Assembly: GCA_001800945.1 (NCBI GenBank)
Contig: MGWJ01000108.1
Location: 1 to 13,471, forward strand
From: Flavobacteria bacterium RIFCSPLOWO2_12_FULL_31_7
GTDB lineage: Bacteria > Bacteroidota > Bacteroidia > Flavobacteriales > Flavobacteriaceae
Reading direction: 5' to 3'
DNA length: 13,471 bases
The notes below the pieces were generated by a model that had not been told where the DNA came from, searched no databases, and worked only from the letters and a program-made list of their open reading frames with translations. How positions within the stretch are numbered: the stretch's first letter is position 1; every line of letters starts with the position of its first letter. This document shows positions 1 through 6,870 of the stretch, in pieces. Position numbers and translations under genes: made by a program.

Positions 1-86
1 TCAATATAATAACCAGCTTCAAATTTATTTTGCGCAAATGATAAAAATGTTATAAGAAATAACACATAGCTTAGTTTGTTTTTCAT
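1..86 (-). CDS. Secreted protein of unknown function, N-terminal fragment (3' end outside window)
   Basis: From the ATG at 86-84 the minus strand is open to the window edge, giving 28 codons. The product begins MKNKLSYVLFLITFLSFAQ, a typical Bacteroidetes signal peptide: a short Lys-rich start, a hydrophobic core, then cleavage expected around 'FAQ'. The mature start reads NKFEAGYYI. That resembles the beginning of a group of flavobacterial secreted proteins of unknown function, but this is recollection and nine residues cannot assign a family. The gene lies 45 nt downstream of prfB on the same strand and could be cotranscribed with it. The function cannot be called from this fragment. Confidence 0.65.
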   Translation of the reverse strand, partial: MKNKLSYVLFLITFLSFAQNKFEAGYYI

Positions 87-131
87 TTTTTGATTTAGTT
101 GTTTTTAATTGTTTTGTTTTTGTTTATAATT

Positions 132-1230
132 TTATTCCTCTTCTTTTTGTCCCATCATCATCAGATAAGCTTTTAGGAAACCATCAATTTCACCATTTAA
201 AACAGCTTCAGAATCGGAAGTTTCAAATCCACTTCGTACATCTTTAATTAATTTATAGGGATGTAATACGTAGTTTCTAATTTGAGATCCCCATTCAATT
301 TTCATTTTACCGGCTTCAATATCATCACGTTGTGCCAATTGTTTTTTTAGTTCAATTTCGTACAATTGAGACTTTAACATTTGTAAAGCTCTTGCTCTGT
401 TATCATGTTGCGAACGCGTTTCAGAACATTGAATTTGAATACCAGATGGTTTATGATATAACTGAACTTTCGTTTCTACTTTATTAACATTTTGTCCACC
501 AGCACCACTTGAACGAGCTGTTGTGATTTCAATATCTGCAGGATTAATTTCAATTTCAATCGTATCATCCACTAGCGGATAAACATAAACGGAAGCAAAT
601 GAAGTATGACGCTTGGCATTACTATCAAAAGGTGAAATTCGCACCAAACGATGTACGCCATTTTCTCCTTTTAAATAACCAAAAGCAAAATCGCCTTCAA
701 TTTCTAAAGTCACCGTTTTGATTCCAGCCGCATCACCTTCCTGGTAATTCAGTTCTTTAACTTTATACCCTTGTTTTTCGGCCCACATCAAATACATTCG
801 CATCATCATGCTTGCCCAATCGCAACTTTCTGTTCCACCAGCACCAGCAGTAATTTGAAGTACAGCACTTAAATTATCACCTTCTTCAGAAAGCATATTT
901 CTAAATTCTAAATCTTCAATGTTGGTCAGTGTTTTGTCAAAAATGGCATCTAATTCTTCCTCAGAAACGGCATCTTCTTTATAAAAATCGTAAGTTAGTT
1001 GTAGTTCCTCTGCTAATTCTTCACAACGATTATAATCGTCTACCCATTTTTTTATCGAACGTAAATTTCGCACAATAATTTCGGCCTGTTTGGCGTTGTT
1101 CCAAAAGTCTGGTGCAAAGGTCTTTTCTTCTTGATTTGTGATTTCGACAAGCTTGGCATCAACGTCAAAGATACCTCCTTAACGCACCAAGGCGATTAAT
1201 AATGTCTTTAATTTGTTCGGTATTTACCAT
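132..1230 (-). CDS. prfB: Peptide chain release factor 2 (RF2), expressed through a programmed +1 frameshift
   Basis: RF2 recognises UAA and UGA stop codons in the ribosomal A site and triggers peptide release. The first frame starts at ATG 1230 and encodes 21 residues (MVNTEQIKDIINRLGALRRYL) before an in-frame TGA at 1167-1165. Skipping one T (1167) moves into the second frame, which starts DVDAKLVEIT and runs to the TAA at 132. The total is 365 aa, the usual RF2 length. In full-length numbering the stop-codon-reading tripeptide SPF is at about 199-201 and the catalytic GGQ at about 244-246 (SSGAGGQNVNK). SPF rather than PxT identifies RF2 and not RF1. A plain ORF call would start at GTG 1073 and miss the first 52 residues. 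The frameshift provides autoregulation: low RF2 favours shifting and so raises RF2 synthesis. Confidence 0.97.
1164..1180 (-). promoter_or_regulatory. prfB: prfB programmed +1 frameshift site
   Basis: Read on the minus strand this is AAGGAGGTATCTTTGAC. A Shine-Dalgarno-like AGGAGG (1179-1174) is followed by a 3-nt spacer (TAT), the slippery CTT (1170-1168), the zero-frame TGA stop (1167-1165) and then C, the weak termination context. The arrangement and spacing match the classic RF2 site (AGG GGG TAT CTT TGA C in E. coli). Both reading frames match RF2 on either side of the site, so this is a real recoding site and not a sequencing error. Confidence 0.97.
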
Positions 1231-1251
1231 TTTATTTGTAGTTTTACACAA

Positions 1252-1259
1252 CAAAAATA
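1252..1259 (-). promoter_or_regulatory. Candidate -7 box of the prfB promoter
   Basis: On the minus strand the sequence is TATTTTTG, a full match to the Bacteroidetes -7 consensus TAnnTTTG. It lies 21 nt upstream of the prfB ATG, in the 46-nt gap between the divergent prfB and threonine aldolase starts. I see no TTG at the expected -33 spacing, so this is a candidate only. Confidence 0.4.
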
Positions 1260-1276
1260 GACTATTAAAACGATTT

Positions 1277-2302
1277 ATGGAAATTAATTTATTCAGCGAT
1301 ACGGTTACCAAACCTACTCAAGAAATGTTGCAATTCATGTTTAATGCTAAAGTGGGCGATGATGTATTTAAACAAGATCCAACAGTTAATGAATTAGAAG
1401 AAACTTTAGCCGATTTATTTGGTAAGGAAGCGGCTTTGTTTTTTCCATCAGGAACCATGGCAAATCAAACGGCTATCAAGTTGCATACCAATCCTGGTGA
1501 TGAATTAATTTGCGATAAATGGGGACATGTTTTTTTATACGAAGCTGGTGGAGTAGCCTTCAATAGCGGTGTTTCATGTAATTTAATAGACGGAAATCGC
1601 GGTATGATTACTGCGGAACAAGTAGAAAAAGCTATTAATGATCCGGAGTTTTATCACGCTCCAATGACTAAGTTAGTTTGTGTCGAAAATACTACTAATA
1701 AAGGTGGTGGGGCTTGTTATGAAATTGAAGATCTAAGAAAAATTAAAGACGTTTGTACGAAACATAATTTAAAATTCCATTTAGATGGTGCCCGAATTTG
1801 GAATGCTTTAGTGGCTAAAAAACAGCATCCAAAAGTGTATGGTGAATTATTTGATACGATTTCTGTTTGCTTATCGAAAGGTTTAGGTGCACCAGTAGGT
1901 TCTGTTTTGTTAGGCACTAAAGAAGATATGAAACGCGCGCTTCGTATTCGAAAAATCTTTGGTGGAGGAATGCGTCAAGCTGGATATTTGGCCGCTGCTG
2001 GAATGTATGCGTTGCAAAATAACATTTCTCGCTTAGAAGAAGATCATAGAAAAGCAAAAGAATTAGGTGAGATTTTAAGTACTTTACCTTTTATCTATAA
2101 AGTGGAACCAATTGAAACTAATATTGTCATTTTTACGTTGAAATCGGATGTAAGTGAAGTTCAGTTTATTGATAAATTAAAAGAGAAAAATATCAACATT
2201 AGTAATATGGGTCAAGGTAAATTACGAATGGTTACTCACTTGGATTACAAGCAAGTAATGCATGATTATGTAATGGAAACTTTAAGTAAAATTAGTTTTT
2301 AG
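1277..2302 (+). CDS. ltaE: Low-specificity L-threonine aldolase (PLP-dependent)
   Basis: Fold-type I PLP enzyme that splits L-threonine or L-allo-threonine into glycine and acetaldehyde in the cytosol. I place the start at ATG 1277, giving 341 aa beginning MEINLFSDTVTKPTQEM. The open frame continues upstream to 1202, but those 25 codons are antisense to the prfB start and do not look like aldolase. Visible family features: the PLP phosphate-binding turn FPSGTMANQ (about 56-64), the ring-stacking His in KWGHVF (H84), the PLP-nitrogen Asp in FHLDGAR (D170), and the Schiff-base lysine in SVCLSKGLGAPVGS (K201). The gene diverges from prfB and converges on the thioesterase gene. The family also includes enzymes for allo-threonine and phenylserine, so the exact substrate preference is not certain. 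Confidence 0.93.
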   Translation: MEINLFSDTVTKPTQEMLQFMFNAKVGDDVFKQDPTVNELEETLADLFGKEAALFFPSGTMANQTAIKLHTNPGDELICDKWGHVFLYEAGGVAFNSGVSCNLIDGNRGMITAEQVEKAINDPEFYHAPMTKLVCVENTTNKGGGACYEIEDLRKIKDVCTKHNLKFHLDGARIWNALVAKKQHPKVYGELFDTISVCLSKGLGAPVGSVLLGTKEDMKRALRIRKIFGGGMRQAGYLAAAGMYALQNNISRLEEDHRKAKELGEILSTLPFIYKVEPIETNIVIFTLKSDVSEVQFIDKLKEKNINISNMGQGKLRMVTHLDYKQVMHDYVMETLSKISF

Positions 2303-2308
2303 ATAGAT

Positions 2309-2373
2309 ACGCAGATTTAACTGATTTTGCCGATTTACACAAATTAATCTGAATAAATCTTTTGAATCTGTGT
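2309..2373. repeat. Imperfect inverted repeat between convergent genes
   Basis: Arms 2309-2326 and 2356-2373 pair at 14 of 18 positions; the outermost core is CAGATT against AATCTG. The AT-rich words (AGATTT, TGATTT, CGATTT, GAATCTGTGTTGC) resemble a dispersed family of intergenic repeats often seen in flavobacterial genomes, which is a judgement from memory. Its position between the aldolase stop and the thioesterase stop means it could act as a two-way transcription terminator, but there is no strong T-tract. Confidence 0.5.
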
Positions 2374-2383
2374 TGCCATCATT

Positions 2384-3106
2384 TTACATCTCAATGTCCA
2401 AAGCAAAACAACTTTTTCCTTCTTTGGTAATTAAGAATTGGTTTTCAGTATGATGAATTTCAATTGCATCCTTATAATTCAATTCTTGCAAGTAATTTAA
2501 GTTAAGTGCTTTTATTTTATGATTCAAAACAGTTTCGATATTCGTAACATCTAAACACCATTCTAAATATTTTACATTATTGGCATGATTCACAATATCA
2601 ATGTCGGATAATAATATATTTCTTTCGTCTTTAAAAGTAAATACTTCTGGAATATTAATTTTCTGAATTGGGTTTAAAATACTATCCGTATCAAACTTTT
2701 CAAAGTGTGAATGTGGTAAAGCCAAAATATCTGGTCGTCGAGTTTTCGTATTAATTACCACCCAAAAAGTTTCACAACCTACAATTTTTTCGTCATTTAA
2801 ATACATTTCTAAACAGCGTATTGAGCGAGAATTTTCTAGGGTTTTAATCCAAGTTTTAATGGTAATTACATCTTTCCATTTTGGTAGTTTGCTAATTTCA
2901 ACTCGCATTCGACTCAACACCCAGGCTTGATTATGTTGTTGCATATCTAAATAACTAATTCCTCCCAAATCGGCATGAATTCCAGCTACAATTTGAAATA
3001 AATTACAAATTTCAGTATGTTTTAGAGAACCTGTGGGATAACAATGTTGAAATTCAATTTCGAATTTATGTGAATAGATAGAAGTGAAGTTTGGAGAAAC
3101 GGGCAT
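2384..3106 (-). CDS. Acyl-ACP thioesterase (FatA/FatB-like, double hot-dog)
   Basis: Predicted to hydrolyse fatty acyl-ACP to free fatty acid and ACP in the cytosol. The 240-aa length and two-part layout fit the bacterial acyl-ACP thioesterase family, with two tandem hot-dog domains (about 10-130 and 150-240). Hot-dog features include the first-domain segment around AWVLSRMRVEISKLPKW and the second-domain signature DIDIVNHANNVKYLEW (168-183), which aligns with plant FatB DxDxNxHVNNxxYxxW. The usual catalytic Asn position before the His is Val here (V172), with Asn next to it (N173); H174 is kept. The gene starts 2 nt after the barrel gene's stop, so it is probably the last gene of the miaA-lipoprotein-barrel-thioesterase stretch. 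Chain-length preference cannot be read from the sequence. Confidence 0.88.
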   Translation of the reverse strand: MPVSPNFTSIYSHKFEIEFQHCYPTGSLKHTEICNLFQIVAGIHADLGGISYLDMQQHNQAWVLSRMRVEISKLPKWKDVITIKTWIKTLENSRSIRCLEMYLNDEKIVGCETFWVVINTKTRRPDILALPHSHFEKFDTDSILNPIQKINIPEVFTFKDERNILLSDIDIVNHANNVKYLEWCLDVTNIETVLNHKIKALNLNYLQELNYKDAIEIHHTENQFLITKEGKSCFALDIEM

Positions 3107-3108
3107 AG

Positions 3109-3696
3109 TTAAAATTTAATTCCTAGTGAAATATTTAAAGCGTTAGATTTATTAAAATAGTTTTCGTACTCTGGTGTTGTTTTGACTTTAAAGGTATAAA
3201 AGTTATATCCAATTGCCGAAAATACAGCTAATTTTTTAGAAACATTATAATTTATTTGACCATTAATTCCCCAGTAGTTTCCATTATTTGTAGCATAATA
3301 GCCTGAAGCTTTTTGTTTAGTTTTAACATCTCCTATCATTATTTTAGGATGAAATGTAAATTTTTTATAATCATATTTATACCCAATATAACCTGAGTAA
3401 TGATTTAAACTCATGTAATTAAAATTTCCTGCTATTTCAGGTTTTCTTACTTCAGAAACATTGTTTTCGTATAGTACACCAACATTAAAATTCGAATATT
3501 CTAATACATTTAAATCCATCAAAAAGCCTATATATGACGACTCGTGTGCATCGCTAAAGAAATTCTTACCATTAAATATTTTCAAATTTCCACCAAATTG
3601 AAAATCAGAAAATATTTTGATATCTTTTTCTTGCGATAAACTGTAGTTTGAAAAAAGTAATATAAAAACTAATGTGGTATATAATTTTATCTTCAT
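3109..3696 (-). CDS. Predicted small outer-membrane beta-barrel protein
   Basis: 195 aa. The N-terminus is a signal peptide (Lys-rich start, hydrophobic core LVFILLF, likely cleavage near SLSQ at residues 19-22). The rest alternates short polar and aromatic stretches typical of beta-strands, for example YSGYIGYKYDYKKFTFHPKI and YWGINGQINYNVSKKL. It ends LNISLGIKF, with the C-terminal Phe that outer-membrane barrels use for BAM recognition. The size would suit a barrel of about 8 strands. It starts 1 nt after the lipoprotein gene's stop and ends 2 nt before the thioesterase start, so the three are tightly coupled. No specific family was recognised, and the ligand or role is unknown. Confidence 0.72.
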   Translation of the reverse strand: MKIKLYTTLVFILLFSNYSLSQEKDIKIFSDFQFGGNLKIFNGKNFFSDAHESSYIGFLMDLNVLEYSNFNVGVLYENNVSEVRKPEIAGNFNYMSLNHYSGYIGYKYDYKKFTFHPKIMIGDVKTKQKASGYYATNNGNYWGINGQINYNVSKKLAVFSAIGYNFYTFKVKTTPEYENYFNKSNALNISLGIKF

Positions 3697-3697
3697 T

Positions 3698-4354
3698 TTA
3701 ATAATCTATTGAATGATTAATGCTGTCAGAATTATCAATGGTGACAAAACTAGAGTTTGTAGAAATAACAGAATTTGTGGTATTTTTAACTTTGTATTTA
3801 ATTTCTATTATTTGATTTTTTTTCACTCTTTTATAATGTGGATATTCAATATTCTCTTCGTTTAGATTATAGTTTTCAGATGAAATTTCACCAATGTAAG
3901 AAACATCTAACAGTTCATTATTTGCATTAATTTTATTAAATGTTACAGTTAAGTTTGTAATGTCTATAAGTGAATACAGCTTTGAAGTAGGAAGTTGAAC
4001 TTTATAGTTTAAAAAGTTAGTGTCTTTAAAATTATAATATTTGATATTTATAAGTTGTGAATTGTAAGTTGGAGAAAATTCGTCATTGATATGTAATGTG
4101 AAGGCATCTAAATTTGTAGGTAAAGGCACTAAAATAGAATAATTTCCATTACTATCGGTGTGTCCAATGCCTATATGATGAAAACTATCATTTATAAAAT
4201 TATTATTTGCCTCAATTGTAACTTCTTGATTTTGAATCGGATTGTTATTTTCGTCAACGACTCTTCCGGTAAATTGTAATCTAACTTCACCATCATAACG
4301 AGTATCACAAGAATAAAAGATACACAAGCATAAAATTATCAAAAGTTTTCTCAT
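3698..4354 (-). CDS. Predicted lipoprotein with carboxypeptidase-regulatory-like (Ig-type) domain
   Basis: 218 aa. MRKLLIILCLCIFYSC is a lipoprotein signal peptide, with the acylated Cys expected at residue 16 (lipobox FYSC). Residues of about 27-90 resemble the carboxypeptidase-D-regulatory-like beta-sandwich: FTGRVVDENNNPIQNQEVTI, then the HTDSNGNYSILVP turn seen in that fold. In Bacteroidetes such domains are common in surface and transport-linked proteins. The C-terminal half is Asn- and Ser-rich and looks like further beta-structure (IEIKYKVKNTTNS) without a family I recognise. It is followed 1 nt later by the barrel gene, so the two products may work together at the outer membrane; that is inference from spacing. 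It begins 46 nt after miaA. Confidence 0.75.
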   Translation of the reverse strand: MRKLLIILCLCIFYSCDTRYDGEVRLQFTGRVVDENNNPIQNQEVTIEANNNFINDSFHHIGIGHTDSNGNYSILVPLPTNLDAFTLHINDEFSPTYNSQLINIKYYNFKDTNFLNYKVQLPTSKLYSLIDITNLTVTFNKINANNELLDVSYIGEISSENYNLNEENIEYPHYKRVKKNQIIEIKYKVKNTTNSVISTNSSFVTIDNSDSINHSIDY

Positions 4355-4400
4355 AAATTTTTTCTTTAAGATGCGAAATTAAGAATTTGGTTGCGTGCTT

Positions 4401-5318
4401 TTATGTTAACTTTTCAATATTTTTAATAATTTCATTTCTATCCGTTTGAAAATCAAACCAAGTTGCGTTTTCAGTTCTTTTAAACCATGTCATTTGACGT
4501 TTGGCAAAACGGCGTGTGTTTTGCTTGATTTGTTCGATGGCGAATTCAAAAGTAGTTTTACCTTCGAAATAATCGAATAATTCACGATAACCAACGGTTT
4601 GTAAAGCATTTTTTTCTTTATGTGGAAATAAATTTTCTGCTTCTTTTAGTAATCCTTCAGCCAACATCAAATCCACACGTTGGTTAATTCGGTTATACAT
4701 GATTGTTCTATCGGCTTCTAAACCAATAATAATGGGAGTGAAGTTACGTTCGTTTTTTCGCTTACCGATGAAACTCGAATAGGGAAGTCCGCTTCCCATG
4801 CAAACTTCTACAAAACGTTTCATACGCTGTGGGTTTTGCAAGGTTTGTGGATTTTCAGTTTCGATTTTTTTATAAAATTCAAAATCTAATTCTTTTAGTT
4901 TTTCTTGAAGAAATTCGATTCCTAATTCGTCAAATTTTGAATTGATTTCCGTTCTAACGCTTTCATCAATATCTGGAAATTCATCGAAGCCTTTTAAAAC
5001 CGCATCCACATATAAACCTGAACCTCCAACCATAATTTGGATATGATTTTTAGCAAAAAGTTCGTCCAGTTTTTTTAGTGCATCTTGTTCGAAATCACCT
5101 ACAGAATAATTCTCAAAAATCGATTTATTTTGAATGAAATGATGTGGTGCAGCAGCCAATTCTTCTTCAGATGGAACTGCTGTTCCAATAGCCATTTCTT
5201 TAAAAAACTGTCGACTATCGCAAGAAATTATATCACAACCAAAATGTTGTGCCAAAGCAATGCTCAAGGAAGTTTTTCCTATAGCTGTTGGTCCGATAAT
5301 GGTGATTAAATAGTTCAT
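4401..5318 (-). CDS. miaA: tRNA dimethylallyltransferase
   Basis: MiaA transfers a dimethylallyl group from dimethylallyl diphosphate to N6 of A37 in tRNAs that read codons starting with U. The product is 305 aa, the normal length. It opens with the P-loop GPTAIGKTSLS (residues 9-19), followed by the family motif CDSRQ (33-37), EMAIGTAVPS, and VGGSGLYVDAVLKG (97-110). The tRNA-contacting region includes NPQRMKRFVEV, and QNTRRFAKRQMTWFKR near the C-terminus is characteristic. The start at ATG 5318 places the P-loop at the usual distance. A repeat-built hairpin occupies the gap upstream. Confidence 0.97.
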   Translation of the reverse strand: MNYLITIIGPTAIGKTSLSIALAQHFGCDIISCDSRQFFKEMAIGTAVPSEEELAAAPHHFIQNKSIFENYSVGDFEQDALKKLDELFAKNHIQIMVGGSGLYVDAVLKGFDEFPDIDESVRTEINSKFDELGIEFLQEKLKELDFEFYKKIETENPQTLQNPQRMKRFVEVCMGSGLPYSSFIGKRKNERNFTPIIIGLEADRTIMYNRINQRVDLMLAEGLLKEAENLFPHKEKNALQTVGYRELFDYFEGKTTFEFAIEQIKQNTRRFAKRQMTWFKRTENATWFDFQTDRNEIIKNIEKLT

Positions 5319-5328
5319 TTTGTTTTTT

Positions 5329-5405
5329 TGTCACACTGAGCGGAGTCGAAGTGCTTTTTTTAAATATTTCTATAATATTAGTCTTCGACTCCGCTCAGAC
5401 TGACA
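5329..5405. repeat. Inverted pair of dispersed repeats forming a long hairpin
   Basis: The left arm CTGAGCGGAGTCGAAG (5336-5351) is the exact reverse complement of the right arm CTTCGACTCCGCTCAG (5383-5398), with a 31-nt AT-rich loop. The outer ends extend as TGTCA / TGACA after a 2-nt mismatch. The same word occurs at 7107-7131 inside yggS and in diverged form at 9483-9508 inside the DUF1015 gene. It fills most of the gap between the exonuclease/GIY-YIG gene and miaA. On the minus strand it is followed by A-rich rather than T-rich sequence, so it is not a classic intrinsic terminator. Confidence 0.9.
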
Positions 5406-5420
5406 ATTATGCATAAAATT

Positions 5421-6782
5421 CTAAAACTTCAAAATTCTCATTACTTTATTTTTCCTTAAATAACCTTTGATAATGTTAGTTGTATCTCTGTTATTTTGCA
5501 TCGGAATAAGAATATTTTTTAGAATTTCAATATTTGTAACTTGGTAGTTTAAATCGAAAAAACAATAGCCTTTGTAAACGCCATTTTCAATGATAACTGC
5601 GCTACGTTCTTCAATGGTTCTACCTTTGTCAACTACAATCATATTATTGTTTTCAAATTGAGCTTCTTTGATGAAACTTAGCACTCGATCATTATATATT
5701 TCTGGATTTTCTTCTTGCACACAAGCACCGTTACATTCTTTAATTTTATATTGAAAACAAGCGGCTTTCGTATCATATAATTTGTTAATTTTCTGACATA
5801 AAGCATGATCGGAAGTAATTTTAAAAAGTAAATTTCTTCCTTCTTGTAAACTTACAAATGAAGTAATTTCTTTTTTTCTACCGTCTGCTTTTTCTATTGT
5901 AAGAGACAAATAACCTTGTTCATCAAGATTAGAATACATCGCAAAATTGAAAATACTTTTGCGTTGGGCTCTATTATAAATAGGTTTGTTAATTTTAATT
6001 TCTTCGGATTCTTTTAATAAGGCTATTAGTTCACTTCCTGTTTCTTCAAAAGTTACAGCATACACATCACGTTGAATTTTTTTACTTTTCGAATTGACAC
6101 CCGTAAAATGCTGATTCACTCGTTTTTTGATGTTTTTGCTTTTTCCGATATAAATGATATCACCTTTTTCATTGTGAATGTAGTAAATTCCCGTTTTTGA
6201 TGGTAAAATTTCAACAATATCAAGTAATTTAGGAGATAATCCAGCTTTAATTTCGGTTTTTACGAAACTTTTTACAATTTCTTTTTCTAAGTCTTTCGCC
6301 AAAAGCATCTTGAATAATTTCACTGTTGCCATAGCATCGCCACTTGCTCGGTGTCTGTCTGCCATTGGAATTCCAAGTGAACGCACCAATTTCCCTAAAC
6401 TATACGAAGGTAAATCCGGAATGATTTTTTTGGCTAATTCTACCGTACAAAGTGTTGGTTTTTTGAAATCGAAACCTAATCTTCGGAATTCTGTTTGTAA
6501 AATTCGGTAATCGAAACTGGCGTTATGTGCCACCATAATAGTTCCTTCGGTAATTTCAATAATGCGTTTGGCAACTTCGTAAAACTTAGGCGCGCTACGA
6601 AGCATGGCACTATTAATACCAGTCAATTTTACCACAAAAGGCTGAATGGGTTTTTCAGGATTCACCAAACTAATAAATTGGTCAACCACTTCATGACCAT
6701 CAAATTTATAAATGGCAATTTCCGTAATACCTTCTTCATTGTATTGTCCGCCAGTGGTTTCTATGTCGATAATCGTATAAAT
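5421..6782 (-). CDS. DEDDh exonuclease (DnaQ-like) fused to GIY-YIG (UvrC/Cho-like) nuclease; start codon unclear
   Basis: The predicted product removes or incises DNA during repair. Counted from residue 1 at ATT 6782 it is 453 aa. The DnaQ-type domain carries motif I DIETTGG (6-12), motif II HNASFDYRIL (86-95) and motif III HRASGD (144-149), the complete DEDDh set. The GIY-YIG domain follows: GIYYI (about 198-202), IIYIGKSKNIKKRV (209-222), and a Glu/Asn-containing tail. Downstream cysteines (about 329, 342, 350, 354; ECNGAC) resemble the UvrC/Cho cysteine patch. No ATG, GTG or TTG lies in frame between the upstream TAA (6803-6801) and motif I. The first ordinary start is GTG 6689, which would delete motif I. 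ATT 6782 sits exactly where the family's N-terminus is expected. Function confident, start not. Confidence 0.85.
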   Translation of the reverse strand: MYTIIDIETTGGQYNEEGITEIAIYKFDGHEVVDQFISLVNPEKPIQPFVVKLTGINSAMLRSAPKFYEVAKRIIEITEGTIMVAHNASFDYRILQTEFRRLGFDFKKPTLCTVELAKKIIPDLPSYSLGKLVRSLGIPMADRHRASGDAMATVKLFKMLLAKDLEKEIVKSFVKTEIKAGLSPKLLDIVEILPSKTGIYYIHNEKGDIIYIGKSKNIKKRVNQHFTGVNSKSKKIQRDVYAVTFEETGSELIALLKESEEIKINKPIYNRAQRKSIFNFAMYSNLDEQGYLSLTIEKADGRKKEITSFVSLQEGRNLLFKITSDHALCQKINKLYDTKAACFQYKIKECNGACVQEENPEIYNDRVLSFIKEAQFENNNMIVVDKGRTIEERSAVIIENGVYKGYCFFDLNYQVTNIEILKNILIPMQNNRDTTNIIKGYLRKNKVMRILKF

Positions 6783-6833
6783 ATGCTTTCTTTTTTGTGA
6801 TTAAAATTCTTTTTCAATAATTGGCATAACTTG

Positions 6834-6848
6834 TCCCGAATTTCGGGA
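6834..6848. repeat. Short palindrome TCCCGAATTTCGGGA
   Basis: Perfect 7-bp arms around a single T, in the gap between yggS and the exonuclease/GIY-YIG gene. It resembles a palindromic word frequently found between genes in flavobacteria (recollection). It could form a small hairpin after the yggS stop but is not followed by a T-tract on the minus strand. Confidence 0.6.
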
Positions 6849-6870
6849 TTGAAAATTGTCTCATTGAAAA

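Noticed and set aside
132..1073. prfB as a 313-aa gene starting at GTG 1073
   Set aside because: Conserved RF2 sequence continues upstream through a textbook frameshift site to ATG 1230, giving the normal 365 aa.
1202..1276. N-terminal extension of the threonine aldolase from ATG 1202
   Set aside because: The extra 25 residues are antisense to the conserved first codons of prfB and resemble no aldolase; MEINLFSDT at 1277 is the family N-terminus.
5329..5405. Hairpin as a Rho-independent terminator of the exonuclease/GIY-YIG gene
   Set aside because: On the transcribed strand the stem is followed by an A-rich stretch, not a T-tract.
6801..6827. MPIIEKEF frame as the true N-terminus of the exonuclease gene
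   Set aside because: It is in frame but closed by a TAA before motif I, and family members are not expected to have 15 or more residues before this motif. A start at or beside 6782 fits better.
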